DNA of 64,000 nt from CAYZQH01 sp050300015 (GTDB taxonomy: Bacteria; Pseudomonadota; Gammaproteobacteria; Pseudomonadales; Cellvibrionaceae): NCBI GenBank assembly GCA_050300015.1, contig JBNKWZ010000021.1:310001-374000 (forward strand), in the 5' to 3' direction. Under the pieces are notes generated by a model. It did no database searches. It had not been told where the DNA came from and saw nothing but the letters and a program-made list of their open reading frames with translations. The stretch's first letter is position 1, and every line of letters begins with the position of its first letter. The position numbers and the translations under genes were made by a program. Below, piece after piece: positions 1 to 8,205 of this stretch.

Positions 1-63
1 GCCGAGAAAACAATGCGTGCAACTGGAATCATAATGCAACCCAAGTAAGAAATTTATAGGCTG

Positions 64-2040
64 CTACCGTGCTTCTGCAACCTTCAAGTTTACGAGTTTT
101 AAATAATATTGACTGGGGCCATGGTTGTGGTTTGATACTAGTGTTTCAAACATGTGTTTCGCCTGGTTGGCGTTTTGGTTTTTATAGTTATGGAGTGCAG
201 CATTGAACATCGCCCGAACCTGGTTCGATGTTTCAGTGCTGTACAACCTTGTCGGTGCCGAGCGATTGCGCATGGTGAACGGGCCCAAATACAGCAGAGG
301 GGGTGGGCTTTGCACCTGCTGTAACTGCGTTGCAACGCTTTCAGAGCATAAAAACTCAGTATTTAACGTGCGAGTAAAATGCTCAATGCGTGTGGCGGTA
401 TTAATCATATCCCCAACGGGAGAATATTCAAAGTGTCCTGTTGCCCCTAAGTGCCCTAGTGAGAACTGTCCTGCATGGAGCGCCATACATGTGGGCAGCT
501 GTGTCGCGAAGGCTGGGTGGGCAGCGAGTCTTGTGCGGATGTTTTCTGCGCAAGCAAAGGCCCGCTGGCACAGTTCGGGGTTGATTGTTGGGCCAGACCA
601 TAGTGCCAACAGGCTGTCACCGACAATATTGCCCACGAAACCCTGGTGTTGGTTCACGGCCTCCACCAGTTCGGCGTAATACTGGTTCATTAACCTGTGC
701 AATGCATCGGGGTCTAAGGTTTCGGCCAGTGCAGTAAAGCCGCGAATGTCGGTAACCAAGCAGACGCCGCAAACCAGCTTGTGTTCTTGTTCGAGCGCCA
801 CCAATGTGTGGCTAAGTTTTTGCGCCGCGTGATCGGGCATATGTTGCGAAAGCGCAAACTGCACACGTTTCAATGCGGCTTTTTGCTCCATAAAACGCGT
901 GATCACTTGGGCTAAGGCCAAAATCGCTGCACTGCAACTGTAAAGCACCGCCGGCACCCAAATCGCGTGCTTGAAAGCCCAAAAACTGACAAGCCCCACG
1001 CCCACACCGAAGGCGCTCATCGCCACCACTATCCCTCTAGGCCAAAACCGAATAACCAGGAGTGTTAGCAGGATTGTGGCGGCAACGCCCGCTAGTCGCG
1101 AAGTGAGCGAGGGGGGCAATAAAAGGCTACCGTCTAATAGATTGGCCACTACGCTCGCCGATATTTCCACACCGCTTAGGTCAATGCCGAGTTCACTGCC
1201 AAACACCGTTGAATATGTGTCTTTTTGTTCGGTCTGTGCCGTTTCGACAAATCCCACGTAGACAATGGCATTTTGAAAATGAGGGGCCAGCGCGTCTTGA
1301 TTCAAAAGCCATTCGTCAATGTCCCATATAGGCAAAGTGCGAGCGGGACCATAAAAGTTGATATAGACTTTAGATATTAATTCCCATTGCAACAGTTTCT
1401 CTGGTGCATAATGGCGTAAAACAGCAACCGGTTGAGATTCCACACCCTCCAAAGACGGTATCAGTGAGGTGTGGTAGACGGTGCTTTCTTTGGGAAGCGT
1501 GAAACTGCCCGTACCCAGGGCCGCCTCATAAAAAGGCGTTAACGGTGGAACGGCTTGTTCAATATCGACAAAACCGTTCGCCATCATGACTTGCTCCCGC
1601 TTTAAATACGTGAACAAAAGGACATTGCCCGCGCGAGCGATGGCAGCGGCTAAGGCCGTATCCTGTGCTGGGTCACGCGCTTCGCGAAACGCAATGTCCA
1701 AAACAATGAGTTTTGCGCCGGCGGCTTTGAGTGATGTGATGGTGTCGGCCAATAGGGTACGCGGCCAATAACTGTGTGGGCTGGGCAGTGACAAATTGCT
1801 GTGCGCTCGAGCATTTAGGGCAATAATCGCGATATTGTCTGGCGGCGTGCGGGCGCCGCGCAGATGAAATAGCGCGGGTAAGCTGGTGGATTGTTCCAGC
1901 AATATTGCTGTCGGCGTAACGGAGAACACGAGTAACAGTACGGATAAACAACCTAAACCCCAAAACTTTTGCGGCCTGGCGGGTTTTAAAATGGCGCGAA
2001 TTGTCGCAAAATGTGGCATCTGGACTGTATTCCCAGCCAA
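64..2040 (-). CDS. CHASE2-domain class III adenylate/guanylate cyclase
   Basis: Membrane-bound cyclic-nucleotide cyclase with an extracytoplasmic sensor. Seen: a TM helix at about residues 26-49, a CHASE2-like periplasmic region about 55-310, about three TM helices at 315-385, and a class III catalytic domain about 420-600. Metal-binding aspartates are D431 (in TDIRGFT) and D475 (in NIVGDS); the transition-state pair is N547 and R551 (INTATR). The usual substrate-selecting lysine of the K-x-x-G-D motif is asparagine here (N471), so substrate and even activity are uncertain. The first possible start is a TTG at 2040; an ATG at 2019 (MPHFATIR) is more likely and leaves room for a promoter facing the divergent Crp-type gene. 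Pairing with that regulator suggests cyclase and receptor work together (inference). Confidence 0.88.
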   Translation of the reverse strand: MAGNTVQMPHFATIRAILKPARPQKFWGLGCLSVLLLVFSVTPTAILLEQSTSLPALFHLRGARTPPDNIAIIALNARAHSNLSLPSPHSYWPRTLLADTITSLKAAGAKLIVLDIAFREARDPAQDTALAAAIARAGNVLLFTYLKREQVMMANGFVDIEQAVPPLTPFYEAALGTGSFTLPKESTVYHTSLIPSLEGVESQPVAVLRHYAPEKLLQWELISKVYINFYGPARTLPIWDIDEWLLNQDALAPHFQNAIVYVGFVETAQTEQKDTYSTVFGSELGIDLSGVEISASVVANLLDGSLLLPPSLTSRLAGVAATILLTLLVIRFWPRGIVVAMSAFGVGVGLVSFWAFKHAIWVPAVLYSCSAAILALAQVITRFMEQKAALKRVQFALSQHMPDHAAQKLSHTLVALEQEHKLVCGVCLVTDIRGFTALAETLDPDALHRLMNQYYAELVEAVNQHQGFVGNIVGDSLLALWSGPTINPELCQRAFACAENIRTRLAAHPAFATQLPTCMALHAGQFSLGHLGATGHFEYSPVGDMINTATRIEHFTRTLNTEFLCSESVATQLQQVQSPPPLLYLGPFTMRNRSAPTRLYSTETSNQVRAMFNAALHNYKNQNANQAKHMFETLVSNHNHGPSQYYLKLVNLKVAEAR

Positions 2041-2057
2041 GCTAAGTTGAACGCCCT

Positions 2058-2690
2058 ATGTTAGAAACGGTTAACCTCTTTAGACACTTGAGCCGAGACC
2101 AAATCGAGCAGTTGGAAAAGGTCTCTACTGTACGCAAATATCCCAAAAATGCCATCCTCTTTATGGAGGGAGACGACAATGGGCAGCTGTTTGTCATCAT
2201 AAGAGGGTTGGTTTGCGTCTACACAGATGATAGTGACGGCAAACAGTTGGTGCTGAACTATATGGGGGAGGGTGAATATTTTGGTGAGCTGAGTCTTATT
2301 GATAGTAACCCGAGGTCAGCCACTGTTGCTGCCGTCAAAAACTGTGAATTCTTATGTGTCTCGCGAGAGGTGTTTAAGGATTTTATGCGCGATAATCCCG
2401 CGCTGATGGAGATGTTGCTGTCTGCTTTAGTGGAGCGTGTGCGTACCTTAACCGGAAATATGCGGGATATGGCCTTGTTGGACGTTTACGGGCGCGTGGC
2501 ACAGGTGTTAGAGCGATATTGTGGGGAAGATCAAACCCACCCGAAGTTAACCCATCAGGATATCGCCAATATGGTTGGTGCATCCCGTGAAATGGTGAGC
2601 CGTGTGATGAAAGAATTGGTGTTCGGGGGGTATATTCATGTGGAGCAAAAACACATCACTGTGTTAAAGCCTTTTCCAAAACATTGGTGA
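2058..2690 (+). CDS. Crp/Fnr-family cyclic-nucleotide-binding transcription regulator
   Basis: Cytoplasmic DNA-binding regulator of 210 residues, the normal family length. Seen: an N-terminal cyclic-nucleotide-binding beta-roll (about residues 5-120) with the phosphate-binding-cassette-like stretch GEYFGELSLIDSNPRSATV, a long dimerisation helix, and a C-terminal winged helix-turn-helix with LTHQDIANMVGASREMVSRV. The cassette keeps G-E-L and R-S-A, which in the family contact cAMP or cGMP. There is no cysteine set for an Fnr-type iron-sulfur cluster. It is divergent from the cyclase at 64-2040, with starts only 17 bp apart if the cyclase TTG is used. No clear Shine-Dalgarno precedes the ATG. 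It is Crp-like, but not necessarily the global Crp. Confidence 0.9.
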   Translation: MLETVNLFRHLSRDQIEQLEKVSTVRKYPKNAILFMEGDDNGQLFVIIRGLVCVYTDDSDGKQLVLNYMGEGEYFGELSLIDSNPRSATVAAVKNCEFLCVSREVFKDFMRDNPALMEMLLSALVERVRTLTGNMRDMALLDVYGRVAQVLERYCGEDQTHPKLTHQDIANMVGASREMVSRVMKELVFGGYIHVEQKHITVLKPFPKHW

Positions 2691-2700
2691 TCTTATAGCA

Positions 2701-3870
2701 TTATTTCACTTGAGTGCTGCAGCCTTGTGTTCGAAAAACCCGGGTATTATCGTAGCTGATCAGTGTAAGGTCTTGACCTTTCTTGACGATGGCACTCTCG
2801 CCTGCTTGTAAAATAATTTCAATATTGCCGCACAAAACGTCAGTTTTGCCTTCTATGCAAAACAATAGTTCGTAGCTGTCGGCTTGCCAATGCTTTTGAG
2901 TGTTGCCAGAAATCTCAGACAACTCAAATGCTTGAAATGGCGTGGGGTAGGTTGTCTCGGTTTTATTCTTGTGGTGGGGTTGGATGATAAATGCTTCGGG
3001 GTCAGTCGTGTTAAAGCGACCAATTCTCAAAAGTTCTTCCACATCAATATGTTTGGGCGTGAGTCCTGCGCGTAGGACGTTATCAGAGTTGGCCATCAGT
3101 TCAATATTCTGCCCCTCAAGGTAGGCGTGCAATAGGCCAGGGGGTTGGTAAATGGCTTGGCCGGCTTCCAATCGAACAATGTTCATAAAGTACACGGTTA
3201 GTATTCCCGCAAGGGTGTCAGGATTTTGCGTCAGCCAACGATGTATCCAATAATCCGCATTGTGAGGGTCGGTCGGTGCAGGATTGCCAAGCAAAAAAGT
3301 GCTCAGTGCGGTTTGCATGGAAGCGACTTTCTCGTCGCCACTTTGTAAGCTTTCGGCTATTGCTTGAGCAATACCGTGTTGCTCCAAAGACTCTGCCAGA
3401 GGTGTTAGAAACGGTTTGCTGCGCAACGCAGCCAGAATATCTTCGCGTGCACGCAGGCCGTGTAGCAACCAGAATGGGCTGAGTGCAAGCATCATTTCAG
3501 GCTTATCGCTTTTGTCCTTGTAATTTCTGTGTGAGGAACTTAAGGGTATCCCTGCGGCGTCTTCGCGTGCATAACCGTCTTCCGCTTGAGCCACTGTGGG
3601 GTGTAATTGGATGGATAACATCTGCTTAACATCTAACACCTTAAATAAATAAGGCAGTGACGCATCGCCACAAGTGGCCAGCCATCGGCTTAAAGGTTCG
3701 TGCTGGACCTGATGGGTGACCACTTGCGCTTCACCGAGAGGGTGCGTACCCAGCCAGTACTCGGCATTGGGTTGTGTGGCTCTGGGCTTGCCCAATAGAT
3801 CGGCAATAAAGTGATGTCCACCCCAGGCGTAGTGTTGAATGACGCCGGTCAATTTTGCAACGGGTACCAT
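2701..3870 (-). CDS. manA: Mannose-6-phosphate isomerase, class I
   Basis: Cytoplasmic zinc enzyme interconverting mannose-6-phosphate and fructose-6-phosphate, linking mannose use and GDP-mannose supply to glycolysis. Seen: 389 residues, typical of type I PMI. Motifs are the zinc-binding QLHP near residue 108, the conserved YKDKSDKPEM segment near residue 138, and the cupin stretch IYQPPGLLHAYLEG with its metal-binding histidine near residue 250, plus a C-terminal cupin. The ATG at 3870 has a GAGGA Shine-Dalgarno about five bases upstream. It is divergent from the symporter at 3970 with about 100 bp between, which suggests a shared role in mannose or mannoside use (inference). Confidence 0.93.
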   Translation of the reverse strand: MVPVAKLTGVIQHYAWGGHHFIADLLGKPRATQPNAEYWLGTHPLGEAQVVTHQVQHEPLSRWLATCGDASLPYLFKVLDVKQMLSIQLHPTVAQAEDGYAREDAAGIPLSSSHRNYKDKSDKPEMMLALSPFWLLHGLRAREDILAALRSKPFLTPLAESLEQHGIAQAIAESLQSGDEKVASMQTALSTFLLGNPAPTDPHNADYWIHRWLTQNPDTLAGILTVYFMNIVRLEAGQAIYQPPGLLHAYLEGQNIELMANSDNVLRAGLTPKHIDVEELLRIGRFNTTDPEAFIIQPHHKNKTETTYPTPFQAFELSEISGNTQKHWQADSYELLFCIEGKTDVLCGNIEIILQAGESAIVKKGQDLTLISYDNTRVFRTQGCSTQVK

Positions 3871-3969
3871 AATATCCTCAGGTCAGTTGAGACGGGCATT
3901 TTAAAGGTTTATGGTGGGGAGCACTACCGTAGCGCCAATTTATCGAATATAAGCCAATAAGGGGGTGGC

Positions 3970-5556
3970 ATGACATTTACCCTGACGATATGGGATTGGG
4001 CCGTGATTGCGGTGTATATTCTAGGTCTCATTGTTTTTGCCATTGTGTTATCTCGGGGCCAAAATACACAAGAGACCTATTATGTTGGCGCCAGATCTAT
4101 CGGGCCTTGGCCCATCGCCATATCCATTATGGCCACCCAATGTTCAACCAACAGTATTTTAGGGGCGCCAGCATTTGTGGGATTTGCTCCAGGTGGTGGT
4201 TTACTTTGGTTACAGTATGAGCTGGCGGTACCGCTGGCCATGCTGGTGCTCATTGTGGTGTTTGTGCCTACCTTTAAAACCTTTCAGTGGGTATCGGTCT
4301 ATCAATTCTTGGAGTCACGTTTTGATCGACAAACCCGCTTGTGGGTCAGCGGGCTATTCCTGTTTGTACGCGCATTTGCCACGGCCGTCACGGTTTATAG
4401 TATTGCTTTGGTGGTGGATTTAATCACGGGTGTCGGCTTTTTCTGGGCGGTCATGTTACTGGGTGCTATCACGGTTATTTATGATGTGCTCGGTGGTATA
4501 AAGGGTGTGGTGTACAGTGATGTTATCCAAATGGTGATCTTGGTGGCGATGTTAGTGGTACTGCTGATATTACTTGTTTTGGATGCCGGTGGCTGGCAAT
4601 CCATGTTGACCCAGGTAGCTCCCGAGCGACGCAATACACTGGATTTTGTGCATCATGGGTTGGGCGACGGACAGACATTTGCTTTTTGGCCCATGCTGTT
4701 CGGTGGTTGGTTTTTGTATGTGGCCTATTACGGCTGTGACCAAAGTCAAATGCAAAGGGTGTTATCCACCGCCGGTGTGCGCTCGGCCAGCAAAGCACTT
4801 TGGCTCAATGGGCTAATGCGGTTTCCCTTAGTTGCGCTGTATTGTTTTATCGGCTTGGGCTTGGCTGCGTATGCCTCTCACTCGCCGGCGTTTCTGGCAG
4901 GTTTGCCACAAAACGACGGTGTGCCACAACTGAACTTGGTAGTGCCGGCCTATATGGTGCAGGTATTGCCAGCGGGTGTGTTAGGCCTTGGGATGGTGGC
5001 TTTGTTTGCTGCGGCAATGTCGTCCTTGGATTCTGTGATTAATTCCATGAGCGCCACCACGATGGAGGATTTCATTAGGCCCTACGTTACTTGGATTAAT
5101 TCGGACAAAAAAGCACTGCTGGTGTCACAAGGGGTCACGGTATTTTGGGGTGGGGTGACGTTGGGCTTGGCGTTTACGGTAGGTGACATTGCACCGACCG
5201 TATTAGAGGCCATTAATAAAGTTGGTTCCTTGGCGAATGGTCCTATTTTGGCCGTTTTTCTGGCAGGCTTACTTTTAAAAACGGTTTCGGCAAGCGGCAT
5301 AAAGGTGGGGGTGGGCTTAGGGTTATTCGCCAACATTGTGTGTTGGCGTTATTTGCCTTCGGTTTCATGGCTATGGTGGAACGTGTTGGGGTGTCTCGTG
5401 ACTCTGGGGGTAGCCTTGGCGGTGGCGCCTATGGGGCGCGCTAAGGCGCTTTTGGTTCCACCAAGACTACGAGGTGTTGCGCAGTTTTATCCAATCAGTT
5501 TGTGTGTGATGTTTGGTGCGATGCTATTCATACTGCTTTGGCTGAGGGCGATGTGA
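3970..5556 (+). CDS. Sodium:solute symporter (SSS/SLC5 family)
   Basis: Inner-membrane sodium-coupled transporter of 528 residues with about 13-14 predicted TM helices. Seen: the SSS-type opening with a YYVGARSIGPWPIAISIMATQ-like helix-1 region, the YDVLGGIKGVVYSDVIQ motif near residue 175-190 typical of the family, and the AAMSSLDSVINSMSATTMEDF stretch near residue 345-365, which carries the conserved S-S-L-D-S sodium-site serines. The substrate cannot be read from sequence. Because manA is divergent next door, a sugar such as mannose is the leading guess. The start ATG follows GGGGGTGGC. Confidence 0.88.
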   Translation: MTFTLTIWDWAVIAVYILGLIVFAIVLSRGQNTQETYYVGARSIGPWPIAISIMATQCSTNSILGAPAFVGFAPGGGLLWLQYELAVPLAMLVLIVVFVPTFKTFQWVSVYQFLESRFDRQTRLWVSGLFLFVRAFATAVTVYSIALVVDLITGVGFFWAVMLLGAITVIYDVLGGIKGVVYSDVIQMVILVAMLVVLLILLVLDAGGWQSMLTQVAPERRNTLDFVHHGLGDGQTFAFWPMLFGGWFLYVAYYGCDQSQMQRVLSTAGVRSASKALWLNGLMRFPLVALYCFIGLGLAAYASHSPAFLAGLPQNDGVPQLNLVVPAYMVQVLPAGVLGLGMVALFAAAMSSLDSVINSMSATTMEDFIRPYVTWINSDKKALLVSQGVTVFWGGVTLGLAFTVGDIAPTVLEAINKVGSLANGPILAVFLAGLLLKTVSASGIKVGVGLGLFANIVCWRYLPSVSWLWWNVLGCLVTLGVALAVAPMGRAKALLVPPRLRGVAQFYPISLCVMFGAMLFILLWLRAM

Positions 5557-5563
5557 AGGTGTT

Positions 5564-6028
5564 TTATCGGCGTTTGAATGGATGGTCGCCAGGCGCATGA
5601 TAAATGCCGGTGAGACACAGGCACATCCCAATGGCAAGTCCAACACGAACGGCGAGCAGTGGTACGAGCCATATGGATATCCCGAATGACAAGATAATAG
5701 TGACCATGGCCCAGCGTTTTGTCGCGGACCGAACTCGACGATGGGTTTGCCAATCCAGAATGATAGGGCCAAAGACAGGGCTTTCTAGTAGCCAGTGATG
5801 AAATCGATCAGAACTTTTGGCAAAGCAAGACGCTGCCACGATTAGAAAGGGCGTTGTAGGCAATATAGGTACAAAAATGCCGATGAACCCCAATGCGACT
5901 GACAGCCAGCCGCACATGATTAGCATTAACTTGTAAAAGCGACCCAAGGGGTTGTTTATCGTATTGCTATGGGGCTGCTTAATCCGGTTTGTCTGCTGCG
6001 GCGTCTGATTTCGAGGCGCAGGTAACAC
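5564..6028 (-). CDS. YbaN/DUF454-family inner-membrane protein
   Basis: Small membrane protein resembling E. coli YbaN (DUF454), whose role is not established. Seen: the core GWLSVALGFIGIFVPILPTTPFLIVAASCFAKSS, which matches the family hallmark of a TM hairpin with P-x-L-P-T-T-P-F, followed by SDRFHHWLLESPVFGPIILDW and further TM segments. The start is doubtful. The longest form begins with GTG at 6028, overlaps the upstream gene by 50 bp and adds a polar 30-residue lead not usual in the family. A TTG at 5947 or ATG at 5926 would give a YbaN-sized protein, though neither has a good Shine-Dalgarno, whereas an AGGGA lies upstream of the GTG. Confidence 0.8.
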   Translation of the reverse strand: MLPAPRNQTPQQTNRIKQPHSNTINNPLGRFYKLMLIMCGWLSVALGFIGIFVPILPTTPFLIVAASCFAKSSDRFHHWLLESPVFGPIILDWQTHRRVRSATKRWAMVTIILSFGISIWLVPLLAVRVGLAIGMCLCLTGIYHAPGDHPFKRR

Positions 6029-6632
6029 TGTCTTTCCCTAGGCTTTGGATAAATACCGCAGCTATGCTGAGGTCTAGACGTCCAGTTGTACTAATGCGAA
6101 AAGGGATATTCACCTTATCCAAGGTTGCGCCGGCAGCTGTGAAGCAGTTGAGCGCCACTGGAAACACAAACCACTGACCTTCCGGTGCATTCTTTAAGTT
6201 ATCTTTTATCGGAATGTCGCCTTTGCAATCCTTGCCGCATTCAAGCGTTAAGGTCACATCGCTACTCGGCTTACGGTCCACCTTCGCTACCAAGACCATT
6301 TCTGCGGCGTCTTCAAATTTAGCTAAATTCGTGGTGTGGCCCACTAAAATGGCACCGCCAATCTTATTCTTTCTATTCCACGTTAGTTGAATAGCATCCC
6401 CTTTACTTTGATAGTCTGTGGGTTTTATGGTGACTTTACCGCTTTTGGATTTCCCCGATCGGCCTTCTATTGGGAGCCACCAGTTGTCTGGATCAAAAAC
6501 AACCCAATTCCAGTTGCCGACCGCTTTACCTTTCGAAATATACACATAGTCTGGGTTTGGGGGCTCGGCGTACGCCAGTGAAGCGCCTATGAGAGCGCAT
6601 ATTAACCCGATGTTTTGCAAGCAAGACTTCAT
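5979..6632 (-). CDS. Secreted stand-alone ExoP-C-like (galactose-binding-like) domain protein
   Basis: Exported 217-residue protein. Seen: a signal peptide (residues 1-22, cleavage after AYA), then one beta-rich domain filling the rest. The pattern GNWNWVVFDPDNWW, then AEMVLVAKVDRKP, LTLECGKDCKGDI, a WFVFPVALNCFTAAGA segment, and PFRISTTGRLDLSIAAV is that of the C-terminal ExoP galactose-binding-like domain found at the end of GH3 exo-glucosidases such as ExoP (recognised by pattern, not by search). No catalytic GH3 domain is attached or adjacent. Four cysteines are visible in the mature protein: two in CGKDC, one in NCF and one near the C terminus. It may bind glucan or support a separate enzyme (inference). 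The 3' end overlaps the DUF454 reading frame. Confidence 0.72.
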   Translation of the reverse strand: MKSCLQNIGLICALIGASLAYAEPPNPDYVYISKGKAVGNWNWVVFDPDNWWLPIEGRSGKSKSGKVTIKPTDYQSKGDAIQLTWNRKNKIGGAILVGHTTNLAKFEDAAEMVLVAKVDRKPSSDVTLTLECGKDCKGDIPIKDNLKNAPEGQWFVFPVALNCFTAAGATLDKVNIPFRISTTGRLDLSIAAVFIQSLGKDSVTCASKSDAAADKPD

Positions 6633-6721
6633 TGTGTCCTCATCTCATTATTGTTGGAGTTCGTAATGGTCTATAGATAGCAGAAATCTGCCTCAGACTC
6701 AAATACCTTGGGTCAACGGTA

Positions 6722-8008
6722 CTAGGGTGTAAACAGTAGATCGTTGAGTTTGCTGATCAATTCTTCTGGGGCGATGGGCTTAGTGAAACAGGCGTCGGCT
6801 TCAATGCCTTGATCGCTGGCGGTTAAACGATTGTCAGGCTGATTCACTAGCATAATAATGGGAGTGTGGGTGGTAAAGGGGTGTTTGCGAATTTCACGGG
6901 CAGCACTGATGCCGCCCATTCCGGCAATGTCTTCATCAATGATGATGACATCTGGACGGTTTCGCACAGCGGTATCCAGGGCTTCTTCGCCGCTGCGCGC
7001 TTGTATGATGGCACAGTGATGGGTGAGTTTCCCGTCAACGGTGCGAAGGGTGTCGCCACCGGATTCGGCCACCAAAATCAGTGTTCGCGGGTTGAATAAT
7101 TTGACCGTCACACGATTGCGCCCGGCCCGCTTTGCCGAATACAACGCTTTATCGGCGGCGTGGATTTGATCAACAAATTGGGTGCTACTGGTGTGGGTCA
7201 CCACCGCGCCACCAATGCTGAGGGTTATCACGTTATGGGTTGCGGACTCTCGGTGTTTGATACCCAGGTGTTCAATGGCTCTGCGTATGCGCTCGGCTAC
7301 GTGATGAGCACCGTCTTCCCGAGTGTTGGGGAGTAATGCGATAAACTCTTCACCACCGTAGCGCGCTACTAGGTCGCCCGGACGGGATAAGCACTCGGAT
7401 ATCACGCTGGCCACTTTGACGATACAGTCATCTCCAGCCAGGTGCCCATAATAGTCGTTATAGGCTTTAAAGTGGTCAATATCCATCAGCAATACAGCCA
7501 AGGGTTCCTTGGTGCGAGCCGCCACACGCCACTGGTCATTGGTGCGTTCTTCGAAGGAGCGACGATTGTAGAGCCGGGTCAGGCTGTCTCGCTCGCTCAG
7601 CTCAGTGAGTTCACGGTTGAGTTGGCTCAATTCATCACGCATGGTTGTAATGCGCTCCATTGCTCGAATTTTGGCCAGCAAAATGGTCTCGGAGACGGGT
7701 TTAATCAGGTAATCATCGCCACCGGCGTCAATACCTTGGCGAAGGTCGGTTTCTTCATTCTTGCCGGTGACAAAAATGACAGGAATCCAAAAGTTACCAA
7801 ACCAATCTCGAATGCAGCGCGTGGTTTCAAAGCCATCAAGGCCGGGCATCTCAACGTCCATGATGACCATGTCTACATCTGTAGTATCGAGGATTTGGAG
7901 CGCGGACTCGCCGTTTTCGGCGATAATTGGGGTGTGCCCTGCATTGCTGATATATCGGCACATGCTATGACGTAAGGTGGCACTATCTTCAACAATCAAT
8001 ATTTTCAT
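6722..8008 (-). CDS. Response regulator REC-GGDEF-REC, diguanylate cyclase
   Basis: Cytoplasmic enzyme making cyclic di-GMP from two GTP under phosphorylation control. Seen: REC1 (residues 1-120) with acidic pocket E7-D8, phospho-acceptor D51 and K103; a coiled linker 115-140; a GGDEF domain 140-305 with active-site GGEEF at 218-222 and an intact inhibitory I-site RPGD at 209-212; then a second REC, 308-428. REC2 keeps D358 and a lysine (TKP) but lacks the acidic pair (reads AES) and the conserved Thr/Ser (reads MLVN), so it is probably not phosphorylated. No histidine kinase is adjacent. It is a PleD-like combination, but with the second REC at the C terminus. Confidence 0.9.
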   Translation of the reverse strand: MKILIVEDSATLRHSMCRYISNAGHTPIIAENGESALQILDTTDVDMVIMDVEMPGLDGFETTRCIRDWFGNFWIPVIFVTGKNEETDLRQGIDAGGDDYLIKPVSETILLAKIRAMERITTMRDELSQLNRELTELSERDSLTRLYNRRSFEERTNDQWRVAARTKEPLAVLLMDIDHFKAYNDYYGHLAGDDCIVKVASVISECLSRPGDLVARYGGEEFIALLPNTREDGAHHVAERIRRAIEHLGIKHRESATHNVITLSIGGAVVTHTSSTQFVDQIHAADKALYSAKRAGRNRVTVKLFNPRTLILVAESGGDTLRTVDGKLTHHCAIIQARSGEEALDTAVRNRPDVIIIDEDIAGMGGISAAREIRKHPFTTHTPIIMLVNQPDNRLTASDQGIEADACFTKPIAPEELISKLNDLLFTP

Positions 8009-8205
8009 TTAGAGGGGTACTGGGCCCTTACGTTCATCGGTAATATGACTTAAATATACCATACGGCGTGCGCTAAGCATGTTGAACTGTCGTTATAATC
8101 TGCCGTTTAGCAGGTGGGCGAACGGTTGATCAGTGGAAATTGTGCGCAATATTCTGTATTTTGCCGTCCTTCTGCTTCTGTAAATTCAAGGTCTCTCAAG
8201 ATTTC

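Noticed and set aside
1..63. Sequence at the left edge
   Set aside because: No reading frame, repeat or RNA can be supported in these 63 bases.
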